DNA from: CAZAMB01 sp964501365 | Lineage (GTDB): Bacteria > Planctomycetota > Phycisphaerae > UBA1845 | NCBI GenBank assembly: GCA_964501365.1 | Contig: CAZCST010000030.1 | Location: 154,017 to 218,016, forward strand | Direction: 5' to 3' | DNA length: 64,000 nucleotides | In this document: piece by piece, positions 34,336-43,597 of the stretch | Position numbering within the stretch: the stretch's first letter is position 1 | Layout of the letters: the number at the start of each line of letters is the position of its first letter | Notes under the pieces: model-generated | Database searches by the model: none | What the model saw: the letters and a program-made list of their open reading frames with translations, nothing else | Told to the model about the DNA's origin: nothing | Made by a program: the position numbers and the translations under genes

Positions 34336-35457
34336 TTACATTGGCTGATTCATTATCGTTTGCAAGGTCAGCACCGCATAGGCCGTCACCAGATACGGAT
34401 TCGACTCCATCCAACGGTCGGCCTCGTTGTACCAGCTTCCATCCTTACGCTGAAGTGAAAGCAACGCGCCAGTCAGTTCATTTCGCCAGGGATGCCTTAC
34501 GCCCGCCGCATCGGTGATCGTCTCTTCGCCCCAGGCAGACATCGCCTTTCCAAATACAAAGAAATAGTAGTAGAGCCCCTGTTTTGATTGCTCGCCGGGC
34601 ATGTTGGGGTTGTGGTCCAGCGTGTAATTGCGGCGAATCCAATCGACCGCCCCTTTCACGCGAGGGTCATCGCGATCGACTTTCGCATACAACATGCTCT
34701 TAAACGCGGCATACGTCATCGTGCCGTAGGTACGCAGCTGCGGCCGCTCGCCGATGGTCTCGGTTCCGGCCATGGACTCGCCACCGTTGGCGGGAGTGTA
34801 TACAAATCCGCCGTCTTCCGATCCCTTCGCGAACGCTTGGTCATTTGTTTTGCCCAGCATCTGGCAGCGCTCAATGAAAACGAGCGCCTTTTTATACGCC
34901 GGGTCGTCCGCTGGCAGGCCGCTCTCGTGCAGAGCCTCAATCATCATCTGCGTATTGGAAAGGTCCGGCCGCTTGCCCCGCCCATACCCCTGCCCGCCGT
35001 ACCAGGGGCTGTCTTTTTCGTAACCTTCTTCTTCATCCCACTGAAGTTTCTTGAGAAAATCCTGGGCGGACGTAATTGCCTTTCGGTCCGCCGTATCTTT
35101 CATCGTAGCCAACATCATGAGTGCAACACTCGTATGGTAGTTCTTATGTCCGTCCTCTTCGCGGTAAATGCCGCCATCAGGCTGGGCGAACTTCAAGACG
35201 TATTCCAGCCCGCGCTTCACCGCCGGATGATTCGGACCGTACTTGGGGTCCTGGGCCAGCGCCTTGACGACCAGAGCCGAAACGGCCGGATGCGATTTCC
35301 CAGAAACTTCCCAGCCGCCGTCGGCAGCCTGGGAGGCGGCAAGGTATGCCAGTGCTTTGGCGACGGCATCATTAGCTCGAACCGCCACGGCGGAATCGAG
35401 AGTGGTGGTCTGCGGTTCAAGAACTGCACATAGCGCGATGAGAATCGAAGCGAACAT
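34336..35457 (-). CDS. Prenyltransferase/squalene-cyclase repeat protein, exported
   Basis: A 373-residue protein with alpha/alpha-toroid repeats of the prenyltransferase and squalene oxidase type. Repeats are visible as SQAADGGWEVSG, AQPDGGIYREED, SEDGGFVYTPAN and QRKDGSWYNEAD, each preceded by a helix pair. An N-terminal hydrophobic segment (MFASILIALCAVLEPQTTTL) suggests export. It lacks the DXDD motif of a protonating cyclase, so it is probably not an active hopene or squalene cyclase; such exported repeat proteins are common in Planctomycetota with unknown roles. The start ATG at 35455-35457 follows aaaggtg. Confidence 0.8.
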   Translation of the reverse strand: MFASILIALCAVLEPQTTTLDSAVAVRANDAVAKALAYLAASQAADGGWEVSGKSHPAVSALVVKALAQDPKYGPNHPAVKRGLEYVLKFAQPDGGIYREEDGHKNYHTSVALMMLATMKDTADRKAITSAQDFLKKLQWDEEEGYEKDSPWYGGQGYGRGKRPDLSNTQMMIEALHESGLPADDPAYKKALVFIERCQMLGKTNDQAFAKGSEDGGFVYTPANGGESMAGTETIGERPQLRTYGTMTYAAFKSMLYAKVDRDDPRVKGAVDWIRRNYTLDHNPNMPGEQSKQGLYYYFFVFGKAMSAWGEETITDAAGVRHPWRNELTGALLSLQRKDGSWYNEADRWMESNPYLVTAYAVLTLQTIMNQPM

Positions 35458-35555
35458 TGGCACACCTTTCAATTCGTTCCCGTGTTTGGAACAACTACGT
35501 TCACCTTGGTTAGATCATACCTTTGAATCATAGCAACGTCATCGGCTTGAACTTG

Positions 35556-36137
35556 TCATGGTTCATAGTGTTTGAGCCGATCGAGCCGCTTTTGCCGGAA
35601 TTCTTCGAGAATCTCCGGCGTCGCGACGTTTTGATCGGGCGGAGGTGGAAACTTCCGCAGAATACCTGCGCTATGCCCGGCGAGCAGGAACAACACTGCG
35701 GCCATGCCAGCCAAGGCAAACACCAACAAGGCGGAAATGACCCGGCCGAGTGCAACCACATAGGCGACGGACACAATCAGGTAACAGGTCGCCAGCAGGC
35801 CGCTTGCGGCCATCGCAACACGACCGCTGCCGGGGCGCTCGCCCTGGAGACCCAATCCCACCGCGAGAAGCCCGAGGCCACCGACGAATGTCAGCAGCAA
35901 CGCTATCGTCATCAACGCCGAGGGAAGGTGCTCTTCGTGGAAAAACCCATTCCATTGAGATTGCGGCGCCGCGGCCTTGGGCACCGTCCACGCCGAAATG
36001 AGCCACACGACACAAGCCATGAACACAAAGAGTCCGCCGACGGATTGAAACACTGCGCCGCTGCCTATGACAAATGCACGGGGGGAGGCCACCGGCTCGG
36101 GCGGTTGGGAGTAGTCGTCACCGCGTTGTTGGTTCAT
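35556..36137 (-). CDS. Membrane protein with four helices, function unknown
   Basis: A 193-residue protein (MNQQRGDDYSQPPEPVASPR at the N-terminus) with four hydrophobic segments near residues 22-47, 72-95, 103-127 and 130-152. The C-terminus is charged (EILEEFRQKRLDRLKHY). No domain is recognised. The ATG at 36137 is chosen over a GTG three codons upstream; neither has ideal spacing to a Shine-Dalgarno. It lies 18 bases downstream of the glycosyltransferase gene on the minus strand and may be cotranscribed with it. Confidence 0.55.
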   Translation of the reverse strand: MNQQRGDDYSQPPEPVASPRAFVIGSGAVFQSVGGLFVFMACVVWLISAWTVPKAAAPQSQWNGFFHEEHLPSALMTIALLLTFVGGLGLLAVGLGLQGERPGSGRVAMAASGLLATCYLIVSVAYVVALGRVISALLVFALAGMAAVLFLLAGHSAGILRKFPPPPDQNVATPEILEEFRQKRLDRLKHYEP

Positions 36138-36155
36138 CTGCTCCACGGGACGTTA

Positions 36156-37388
36156 TCATACTGCAACGGATGAATCACGCGCCGGCAGGGATGATCCATA
36201 CGTCGTTCGCCGCCATGTCGTGCGGGTCAGGCCAAATGATTTCAAGAGTGCATTGAGCAGCATCGCAGAATTCACTGCAACCGCGATTCCATAGAAAAGC
36301 GACCAGAATAGTCCGTAGCCCAGTGCAAAATAGAGCCTCGCCGTGACCAACTGAATTAACAGGACAACGCCCCCCCACATCGCGGCTGCCCGCCACCACG
36401 CGGGATCGCCGCCGGCCAGCGCAACCAGGAAAGCAATGACAAGACTAACATAGGGAAACATTCCGCCCACAAGCGTCAGAGCAAACGCAGCCGCAATACG
36501 CGAGGGCCTTTCAAAGCAGCCATAAAAAATCCTGCTCCAACCGTGAAAACCGGCGCGAAATGATTCGTACATACGAACTTCGTAAAGGCTCTTGTTTTCC
36601 ATGACCCGCAGTCGCTGCCCGCGCGCCTTGGCAAGGGCCGCCATGTGCATGTCCTCATTGATTTTGTCGCGCACGGCTTCGTGACCGCCAATGGCGTTGT
36701 AACACGTCCGGCTCATGAGCATGAACGCGCCGTTGGCATAGGCGGTCGGGAGTGAGGGATTATTCACCCGCGCGGGCCGAAACCAGACCATGAGAATCGT
36801 CGCACAAATCGGTTGGACAATCCGCTCCCACAACGCGCGACGCTCCAGGTTTGGCAGCAACGATAGAAAATCCGTCTTTCGAGACAACACCTCGTTCATG
36901 GCGAGCGAAAGGGTCTTGCGCGAGGTCTGACGACAATCGGCATCGGTAAAAAGCAGCCAGTCTCCCGTCGCAGCTTCCATCCCCACTCGTACGGCGTTGT
37001 GTTTGCCAAACCATCCCGGCGGTAGAGTCTCGACACGCATCATATGCAGACGATTTGCGTAGTCAGAAGTGAGGCGATTGAGAATGGCAGGAGTGCGGTC
37101 CGTGCTGCGGTCGTCAACAACGATCAACTCAAAATTCGGATAGTCCTGATCGAGCAGACTCACCACACAAGCTTCAATGTTTTTCTCTTCATCCTTGCCC
37201 GCCACGACGATGGAGATCTTCGGAGCCTGCATCGGAGCGCCATCGAAACTGCCTTCATGCAGGAATTCGCGAACGCGGAGTGCGGATTCGACGGCAAATA
37301 CACGGACGATCCAAAGCAAACCTAGCAGGACAGCCAGACACGTCCACAAACCAAAGAAGATCAAATGAAAACTCCAAGCCCCAGGCAT
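36156..37388 (-). CDS. Membrane glycosyltransferase, GT2 family
   Basis: A 410-residue enzyme. An N-terminal helix (HLIFFGLWTCLAVLLGLLWI) precedes a GT-A domain at about residues 55-285: KISIVVAGKDEEKNIEACV, VDDRSTDRTPAIL and the metal-binding DXD as FTDADC. A catalytic acidic pair lies in DKINEDMHMA. Three more transmembrane helices close the protein. The layout resembles processive or lipid-linked GT2 transferases such as the hopanoid-associated HpnB, but the acceptor cannot be deduced. Its neighbours are membrane proteins of unknown function. The start ATG at 37386-37388 has a weak Shine-Dalgarno (gaga). Confidence 0.88.
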   Translation of the reverse strand: MPGAWSFHLIFFGLWTCLAVLLGLLWIVRVFAVESALRVREFLHEGSFDGAPMQAPKISIVVAGKDEEKNIEACVVSLLDQDYPNFELIVVDDRSTDRTPAILNRLTSDYANRLHMMRVETLPPGWFGKHNAVRVGMEAATGDWLLFTDADCRQTSRKTLSLAMNEVLSRKTDFLSLLPNLERRALWERIVQPICATILMVWFRPARVNNPSLPTAYANGAFMLMSRTCYNAIGGHEAVRDKINEDMHMAALAKARGQRLRVMENKSLYEVRMYESFRAGFHGWSRIFYGCFERPSRIAAAFALTLVGGMFPYVSLVIAFLVALAGGDPAWWRAAAMWGGVVLLIQLVTARLYFALGYGLFWSLFYGIAVAVNSAMLLNALLKSFGLTRTTWRRTTYGSSLPARDSSVAV

Positions 37389-37462
37389 TTCTCATGGCCT
37401 GAAGGCTTGGAGTATAGCAATTGAATCCGTATCGACGAATCCCTCCCCCAGAGAGGATCCGA

Positions 37463-38074
37463 CTATAGCTCCACCTGCAACCGTCGCACTTCCGCGATCT
37501 GATAGAAGCAACTCATCACCGTCGGCACCAGAAGCACGAACGGAACCACGATGACGCTGTTGCGAGCCAGAGCATTGACCGTTCCATAGAACGAGTGAAG
37601 CGACATCATCCATGTCGCAACGCCGGACATGAGCAGCACCGCGCCGAGGAACGCCGTGACGAAAATCACAACCCGCTGCTTGCCCAGGAATGAAAATCCC
37701 GTGAAGGCGACAAATGCCGCTCCGCAAAGCGACCAGTGCATGATATCATTGAGCGAGATTCGGCTCAGGTAGAAATGCGAAATACCCGCACCGATCAGCC
37801 CGCCCAGGACGGCGACCGCCTGATGCACGGGAAACGCACTCACCACCGCCAGGATAATCGCGCCGGCAATGGCAAAAACCACCTGCTGTTCGCTTTGCCC
37901 GGCCACGATCGCGCCGAGCACCCCGCCGATCAGGCCGTACGCGAGGATGACCGTCACCTTCCACATCCGCCATCCGAAAAGCATCAAGGACAGGCCGAAG
38001 ATCACCAGCGGGAAGCCCATCGTGCTGTCGGAACTTCTGAGGAACTCCACCCAATCATTTACGGAAGTGATCAA
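37463..38074 (-). CDS. Membrane protein, paralogue of the next gene
   Basis: A 203-residue protein with about six transmembrane helices (ITSVNDWVEFLRSSDSTMGF at the N-terminus, then LVIFGLSLMLFGWRMWKVTV). Glycine-rich helix pairs such as YGLIGGVLGAIVAGQ resemble the TMEM198/DUF4203 type. It starts with TTG at 38072-38074, supported by a strong Shine-Dalgarno (gaaggag) seven bases upstream, a clear case of a non-ATG start. The gene at 38294-39124 has a similar architecture, so the two probably arose by duplication and may form a hetero-oligomer. Confidence 0.65.
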   Translation of the reverse strand: MITSVNDWVEFLRSSDSTMGFPLVIFGLSLMLFGWRMWKVTVILAYGLIGGVLGAIVAGQSEQQVVFAIAGAIILAVVSAFPVHQAVAVLGGLIGAGISHFYLSRISLNDIMHWSLCGAAFVAFTGFSFLGKQRVVIFVTAFLGAVLLMSGVATWMMSLHSFYGTVNALARNSVIVVPFVLLVPTVMSCFYQIAEVRRLQVEL

Positions 38075-38293
38075 GTCTCAACTCCTTCACAGGCCAGTGC
38101 GCAAGCCAGGCGATCGGCGGGCAATTGACCTTCGCAAACAGGAAGATCAGGCAGGCCACACCCAAAGGGTACGATATCGCCGCTGATCGATGGATCAGAC
38201 TTGCTGGTTGATTATGAGACTATCGAGGAGGTGCGAGAACCCCCGATCCAGAGGCTCTTTGAGATCAGGCCATACGCCTTTGATAAACTTCTT

Positions 38294-39124
38294 CTAGCCG
38301 TCAGCTGGCTTTTTTCCGACCGTGGATTTTCGCATGAGCATCGTTTGAAGCAAAAGCGACGTTGCGAGAAAGGCCGCGACCCCCAGCCCGATGATTCGCG
38401 GATTACTCTCAATGGACGAATACGCACTGGGCACTGAATTCGCCAGCAGCGTTGCAACGCCGGAGACAACCAGAGCCGTTCCGAAAAGTGATGTCGAAAT
38501 AATCAACGAGGGTCGAACCGCCATCAACCCAAGACACAAACCACCCAGCGCGGTCAATATGGCCAGCGCCTGCGTATTTCGAGCGATGTTCGGGTCACGC
38601 TCCGTCAGAAACTTCCAGAAATTCGAAAACCAGATGCTGGGGTCGCGGTTCACATACTTCGCTTGTTCTTCCGGCGAAGGTATGGCGAATTCGGTTTCGC
38701 CCGCCAGGGCACCTTCTCCGAAGGCCGGCAAAGTCGTATCCGTATATTCTGCAAGATGCGGCAGGACGGTTTTGGCGCTGAAGCCGCTGACGACAAACGC
38801 CGAAACCAACATGGCGATGGCAACGCCAACCCAAAGCCGAAATGTTTGAAAACCAATAAGGCCAACGAGCACCGCTCCAATCGGCACGCAAATGGCTCGA
38901 TGAAAGTCAAAGGCAAATGCAAAGCGATCACCCAACACTCCGCCGGCGATGACAAAGGACGTTGTAAGCGCAAACCGTGCGAATTTCGCACCCAGGACAC
39001 TGAGCCCGATGCCAAACGTCAGCAAAATCAGCGCCACCGGCACTGCCCCCGTAGGCATCTTCTCGGGCGCGTGTTGAATCGTAAAAAGCCGCAACTGGTC
39101 CAGAATCGATGCTACCTGATCCAT
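38294..39124 (-). CDS. Membrane protein with TMEM198-like topology
   Basis: A 276-residue protein with two blocks of transmembrane helices. The first (VALILLTFGIGLSVLGAKFA, FALTTSFVIAGGVLGDRFAF, GAVLVGLIGFQTFRLWVGVA) resembles the neighbouring 203-residue protein in order and glycine pattern. A soluble loop of about 60 residues (TTLPAFGEGALAGETEFAIP and on) precedes the last two or three helices. The start ATG at 39122-39124 (MDQVAS) is set by tgaggacgatc; longer in-frame starts lack a Shine-Dalgarno. It lies about 150 bases downstream of ftsQ on the same strand. Function unknown. Confidence 0.65.
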   Translation of the reverse strand: MDQVASILDQLRLFTIQHAPEKMPTGAVPVALILLTFGIGLSVLGAKFARFALTTSFVIAGGVLGDRFAFAFDFHRAICVPIGAVLVGLIGFQTFRLWVGVAIAMLVSAFVVSGFSAKTVLPHLAEYTDTTLPAFGEGALAGETEFAIPSPEEQAKYVNRDPSIWFSNFWKFLTERDPNIARNTQALAILTALGGLCLGLMAVRPSLIISTSLFGTALVVSGVATLLANSVPSAYSSIESNPRIIGLGVAAFLATSLLLQTMLMRKSTVGKKPADG

Positions 39125-39274
39125 GATCGTCCTCATTTCATCCAAGGTGACGACCTCTCTCAATACCCAAGCGTTCGGCCACGGCGACTATCTTTGACCG
39201 CGTCCTGAACTCTAGATCGGTTCGCCACCCGGTGATTCTAGCACATATTCGGGCAACTGGATGCAATATTTCGT

Positions 39275-40168
39275 CTATCCGGGGATATGAAACCTGTCAG
39301 GAAACGTCGAAATATCGATGATGGGGTGCCCGGCATCAGCCCGGCCGGTCTGGGCGAAGTTCTGCCGCAAAAGCGCCAGCTTTTGCGGGGCGAGGTTTTC
39401 CTCGACCTCATATCCCGGGGCTGATCCCCACCGGATGCGGCCTCCATCGCGATCGGTGAGCAGTTCGACGTGCGTACTGCGGGCATTCTTTCTGCCGGAG
39501 AAATTCACCACATTCACGCCGGTGATTTGAGCGCGAAACGGCTCGGGGCGCAATGCGGCCAGAATCGAAATGCCGGCCTGCAGGTCGGGAGCCGCCCACC
39601 GCTCGCCCACCTTGGGGGCCGGCGAATCCACACCATTGATCACGTACCAGCGCGGATGGTAGACGTACAAACCGGGCAGGCGTACGCCTTGCGCATCCAC
39701 CAACACATAATCGTTCCTGGGAACGCCGACGAGGGCGAACGGCAGTCTGTACCTGGCCTTGATCTCGAATCGTCCCGCAATCGTTCGCTGGACAGAATCC
39801 ACTGCGTCGATCCAACCGATTCCGGCAAGCCGCTCGGCGATTTGGCGACACAGATCAGGCTCGGTCCAAGGTCGCTCAAGCAGATCGGCAATACCGCCGC
39901 GAAGATCGCCCCCGGCCAGAGCCATCAGGCCTTCCGGAAGATCCAAAAACTCCACCGTTGCAGCCGGGCTGCGCGCCAGTAATGTCTGATTGAGATGTTC
40001 ATCAAATGCAGCGATGGACCGCGATCCGGTCAGCACCAGAGCAGCCAAAGACGCAACGCAAATGGTGTACCATAGCGGACGTCGAAGTTTCTGCCATGAA
40101 ATAGCACTGAGAATACCGCCGCCTTTTGCGCCGCGATTGGAGGATTGGCTCTTGCGTTTACGGGACAT
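39275..40168 (-). CDS. ftsQ: FtsQ-like cell division protein
   Basis: A 297-residue single-pass protein directly downstream of ddl, the standard place for ftsQ. It has a basic cytoplasmic tail (MSRKRKSQSSNRGAKGG), a transmembrane helix at about residues 34-50 (YTICVASLAALVLTGS) and a periplasmic part with POTRA-like and FtsQ-type segments (IGWIDAVDSVQRTIAGRFEI, then ALVGVPRNDYVLVDAQGVRLP), ending in strands that match the beta domain. FtsQ recruits late divisome proteins. Sequence similarity is weak, so the call rests on gene order and topology. No ftsA or ftsZ gene follows. Confidence 0.72.
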   Translation of the reverse strand: MSRKRKSQSSNRGAKGGGILSAISWQKLRRPLWYTICVASLAALVLTGSRSIAAFDEHLNQTLLARSPAATVEFLDLPEGLMALAGGDLRGGIADLLERPWTEPDLCRQIAERLAGIGWIDAVDSVQRTIAGRFEIKARYRLPFALVGVPRNDYVLVDAQGVRLPGLYVYHPRWYVINGVDSPAPKVGERWAAPDLQAGISILAALRPEPFRAQITGVNVVNFSGRKNARSTHVELLTDRDGGRIRWGSAPGYEVEENLAPQKLALLRQNFAQTGRADAGHPIIDISTFPDRFHIPG

Positions 40169-40180
40169 ATCCGGCCTGCC

Positions 40181-41143
40181 TTAGTCGAATGATAGCTCGA
40201 TGATTCGCTGACAGAGCTGATCGAAGCTCATGCCGATACGGGCGGCGGCCTTTGGCAGCAGTGAATGGCTCGTAAAACCGGGGATCGTGTTCACTTCGAG
40301 AATGAACGGTTCCAGCGTGTTTCGATCCACCATGCAGTCCACGCGGGAAAAGACTCGACAACGTAGCGCGCGATGGGCTTCCAGGCTCAGCTTCTGAATC
40401 TTCTTGAGCAATTCCGCCGGGTAATCCAGGTCGAAGACATACTGCGTGTCATCGTCGATGTACTTGGCCTGATAATCGTAGAATTCCCGCTTGGTTCGAA
40501 TTTCGCAAACGGGAAGCGGCGTGTCACCGAGGATTCCAACGGTGAATTCGTACCCGCTGATGTATTGTTCAACGAGTGCTTCGCCGTAGCGATCCACCAC
40601 GAGAGGCGCCGCCGCGCGCAGCGCCTGCGATGTGTGAACGATACTCGTGTCCACACTGCTTCCCGAAGCGACCGGCTTGATCACTGCTGGAAGGCGAACA
40701 TCCGCCAAAGCGTAGTTGATGTTCGTGGGGTCAATGACTTCGAATTGCGGCGTGGGAATCCCCGCACGAACAAACCGCCGCTTGGCCTCCACCTTGTTCA
40801 TTGCCACGCGAGAGGCCGCCTCATCGGAGCCACAGTAACGCAAACCGCGCGCTTCGAGTTCGGCCTGCAAAACGCCGTCTTCGCCAAATTCGCCATGCAA
40901 AGCGATGAACACAAAATCCGCCGGAAGGTCAAGCGCGGATAAGTCATCCGGGCCAATGTCGCGCACCGTCACTTCGTGACCCAGTCGCTTGAGAGCCGCC
41001 TGAACCGCCTGCCCGCTGTTCAAGCTGACCTCTCGCTCCATTCCCGGCCCGCCGGACAAGACAAGTATCCGCAGCGAGTCAAGACTTTTCGGTTGAGGTT
41101 TCGTTCCAACCGCTGATGTCTTGGATGTCCTTATTGCCTTCAT
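40181..41143 (-). CDS. ddl: D-alanine--D-alanine ligase
   Basis: A 320-residue ATP-grasp ligase that makes D-Ala-D-Ala for peptidoglycan. Landmarks are LVLSGGPGMEREVSLNSG (substrate loop), FIALHGEFGEDGVLQAELE (first Ddl signature), PAVIKPVASGSSVDTSIV (ATP-binding loop with its Lys), LVEQYISGYEFTVGILG and the closing EVNTIPGFTSHSLLPKAA. It is complete. An in-frame TTG five codons upstream is possible, but the ATG at 41143 is more usual; neither has a strong Shine-Dalgarno. It lies between murB and ftsQ, the canonical arrangement of the division and cell-wall cluster. Confidence 0.96.
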   Translation of the reverse strand: MKAIRTSKTSAVGTKPQPKSLDSLRILVLSGGPGMEREVSLNSGQAVQAALKRLGHEVTVRDIGPDDLSALDLPADFVFIALHGEFGEDGVLQAELEARGLRYCGSDEAASRVAMNKVEAKRRFVRAGIPTPQFEVIDPTNINYALADVRLPAVIKPVASGSSVDTSIVHTSQALRAAAPLVVDRYGEALVEQYISGYEFTVGILGDTPLPVCEIRTKREFYDYQAKYIDDDTQYVFDLDYPAELLKKIQKLSLEAHRALRCRVFSRVDCMVDRNTLEPFILEVNTIPGFTSHSLLPKAAARIGMSFDQLCQRIIELSFD

Positions 41144-41164
41144 TATGATTCGATCCAATATTTG

Positions 41165-42067
41165 TTACGCCGCGTGGCCGCTGGGCCGCCAGATTTCAAT
41201 TTCTGTTTCCAATTCCGTGTCGAATTCCCGCAACACCCGCTCGCGCACGAAATCAATCAAATGCAACACATCGGAAGCGGTCGCCCCCGATCGGGCCACA
41301 ATAAAATTCGCATGGACGGACGAAACTTCTGCCGCGCCGATTCGCGACCCCTTCAATCCGGCCTGGTCAATGAGTGCGCCGGCGGGTTTGATCGACGGAT
41401 TCTTGAAAATGCATCCCGCGCTGTGTTCCGCCAGCGGCTGCGTCCGTTGCTTGCGCTCCAGATGTTTACGAAAGGAATCTCTGACCCTTCTTGGGTCGCC
41501 CTCTTCGAGTTTCAACGTAGCGCCAAGGATGATTTCTGCGCGATCCAGACTGGTATGGCGATATCGAAAGCCGATTTGCTCGTGGCTGCGTACTTCGACA
41601 TTCTTTTCGGGAGTCAATACTCGAATGCTCTCCACCACGTCGCCGAATTCACACGCCGGACCGCCCGCGTTCATACGAACCGCCCCGCCGATCGTCGCGG
41701 GAATCCCCGCCAATCCTTCAATCCCTGAAAGACCCTCACGGCTGCAGCGCCGAACCAGCGGCATCAGATCAACACCCGCGCCAACTTCAAGTCGCTCACC
41801 GCTGCGCCGCACGCGCCGGAATTCCTCGGAGTCCAGCCGGACCACGACACCGTCAAAGCCGTCGTCGGAGACCAGCACATTCGCCCCGCGTCCCAGCACC
41901 TTGACGCCAACGTTTGCGTTAGCGGCGCGATGCAGAAACGAAGCAAGCTGGTCCGCCTCACGCGGCTGAAACAGATACCGTGCCCGCCCCCCCAGCCGGA
42001 ACCACGTGCTGGTCCCGAGAGGTGCGTCGCACGTCACCTGGTCGGCAAAATCGCTCCACCAGTTCAT
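41165..42067 (-). CDS. murB: UDP-N-acetylenolpyruvoylglucosamine reductase MurB
   Basis: A 300-residue FAD-dependent reductase completing UDP-MurNAc synthesis. FAD-domain motifs: STWFRLGGRARYLFQPRE, VLGRGANVLVSDDGFDGVVV and GIPATIGGAVRMNAGGPA. The C-terminal domain has the catalytic serine region SAGCIFKNPS, in which the usual S-x-G-S-x-F-K-N-P is seen as S-A-G-C-I-F-K-N-P with Cys replacing the second Ser, as in many type II MurBs. Its 5' end overlaps the murC gene by 110 bases, an unusually long overlap that includes the last 36 codons of murC. Confidence 0.95.
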   Translation of the reverse strand: MNWWSDFADQVTCDAPLGTSTWFRLGGRARYLFQPREADQLASFLHRAANANVGVKVLGRGANVLVSDDGFDGVVVRLDSEEFRRVRRSGERLEVGAGVDLMPLVRRCSREGLSGIEGLAGIPATIGGAVRMNAGGPACEFGDVVESIRVLTPEKNVEVRSHEQIGFRYRHTSLDRAEIILGATLKLEEGDPRRVRDSFRKHLERKQRTQPLAEHSAGCIFKNPSIKPAGALIDQAGLKGSRIGAAEVSSVHANFIVARSGATASDVLHLIDFVRERVLREFDTELETEIEIWRPSGHAA

Positions 42068-43478
42068 CGGCCACTTTCCAAACGTCGCCCGCGCCCATGG
42101 TCATCACCAGATCGCCCGCGACCAACCGTTGCGCCACGTGATCCGTAACGGACGACAAGCCGGGCACATACGCCGCCCTGCCCCCTGCCTTGCAGATTCT
42201 CGATACCAGTTCCTGCGAACCCTCGCGACCGGCCTGGGCGTCGGCCTCGCGAGCGCAGTAAACGTCGGGAATGATGATCTCGTCCGCCCGCCCAAATGAC
42301 TCCGCAAACTCGCTCATCAGACTCCGCGTACGCGAGACCTGATGGGGTTGGAAGACCACCCAAAGTCGAGCCGGACGATAACACGATCGGGCTGCATCAA
42401 TGGTCACACGGATTTCCGTCGGATGGTGGGCATAGTCGTCGAGCACCGTGATCCCACGCCCCGCCCCTTTCCATGACATTCGGCGATCCACGCCTGCGTA
42501 GCTGGCGAGCGCCGCCGCAACATTGTTCAGGTCTGCCTTGGCGTGATACGCAAGCGCCAGCGCCGCAATTGCGTTGCCAACGTTGTGCAGGCCGGGAATC
42601 GCCAGCTTGCTGCGCAAAACGAAATCCCCATTGAAGTAGGCATCAAAGGAATGACATCCTGCGTCGCTGCGCACATTTCTGACCGTCCAGTCGCCTTCGC
42701 GCTCAAGTCCAAAGGTCTGAACCATGCAGGAGGCCGCCTGTGCGGCACGCATCGAGCGCGGATCGTCGGCATTGCATACCAACAACCCGCGGGGATTCAC
42801 CCGTCGGGCAAAGTCCGTAAACGCTTCAGTGATTTCATCAATGTCGCGATAGCAATCGAGATGGTCTGGTTCGATATTCAAGATCGCGGCCAGAAATGGG
42901 CGGAATTGCAGAAACGAACGGTTAAACTCGCATGATTCCACGATGAGGTGCCGGCCCTTGCCCAGTCCGCTGCTGCCTCCAAGCTGGTCCGACCGCGCCC
43001 CAATGATGAAAGAGGGCGACAATCCCGCCTCGCGGAAAAGATGAGCGGTCATCCCCGTGGTTGTGCTCTTCCCGTGCGTGCCTGCGATGGCCACGCCTTC
43101 TCGCAATGCCATCAGCGACCCGAGCAATTCCGCATACTTGATGACGGGAATTCCGCGACGGCGAGCCAGCACCAATTCCGCATTGGATTCGGGAACAGCC
43201 GCACTGGCCACCACCAGCTCCACATCGCTGTCCAAATGGGATTCGTGATGTCCGATCGATACCCTGACGCCACTGCTGACCAGTGATCCCAGACCTTCAA
43301 ATGCGTTCAAGTCTGTTCCGCTTATGCGCGATCCCATGTCGCGAAGCAGGCCGGCCGCCGCAATCATCCCAGCGCCGCCGATGCCCACCATGTGAACGCG
43401 CATGCGCGCGTTGTCGGCAAAGGGCAGACCGAGACCCCGGCTCGCTTCAGGCATCCGTGTTTCGACAACCGTCACCAT
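41958..43478 (-). CDS. murC: UDP-N-acetylmuramate--L-alanine ligase MurC
   Basis: A 506-residue Mur ligase adding L-Ala to UDP-MurNAc. The N-terminal nucleotide-binding loop is VHMVGIGGAGMIAAAGLL, the ATP P-loop AIAGTHGKSTTTGMTAHL, the metal site NIEPDHLDCYRDID and the C-terminal domain DDYAHHPTEIRVTI. The last 27 residues (past LVMTMGAGDVWKVADELVER) are an extension beyond the usual MurC end, lying within the murB overlap. The start at 43476-43478 has a gggag Shine-Dalgarno. The gap of 119 bases to murG is the largest inside the cluster and may carry a promoter. Confidence 0.96.
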   Translation of the reverse strand: MVTVVETRMPEASRGLGLPFADNARMRVHMVGIGGAGMIAAAGLLRDMGSRISGTDLNAFEGLGSLVSSGVRVSIGHHESHLDSDVELVVASAAVPESNAELVLARRRGIPVIKYAELLGSLMALREGVAIAGTHGKSTTTGMTAHLFREAGLSPSFIIGARSDQLGGSSGLGKGRHLIVESCEFNRSFLQFRPFLAAILNIEPDHLDCYRDIDEITEAFTDFARRVNPRGLLVCNADDPRSMRAAQAASCMVQTFGLEREGDWTVRNVRSDAGCHSFDAYFNGDFVLRSKLAIPGLHNVGNAIAALALAYHAKADLNNVAAALASYAGVDRRMSWKGAGRGITVLDDYAHHPTEIRVTIDAARSCYRPARLWVVFQPHQVSRTRSLMSEFAESFGRADEIIIPDVYCAREADAQAGREGSQELVSRICKAGGRAAYVPGLSSVTDHVAQRLVAGDLVMTMGAGDVWKVADELVERFCRPGDVRRTSRDQHVVPAGGAGTVSVSAA

Positions 43479-43597
43479 CGCACTCCCTTGCTTTCGCGAT
43501 GTAGTCAGAAGGAAATCCGCACCAGCGTGTCGAGATTACCGCATGAACCCGGCAACGCCAATACACAATTTCGGTCTTGATTGTATCGGGTGAGTTG

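Noticed and set aside
39124..39275. An ftsZ or ftsA gene beside ftsQ
   Set aside because: Downstream frames encode membrane proteins with no tubulin or actin-fold motifs (no GGGTGTG).
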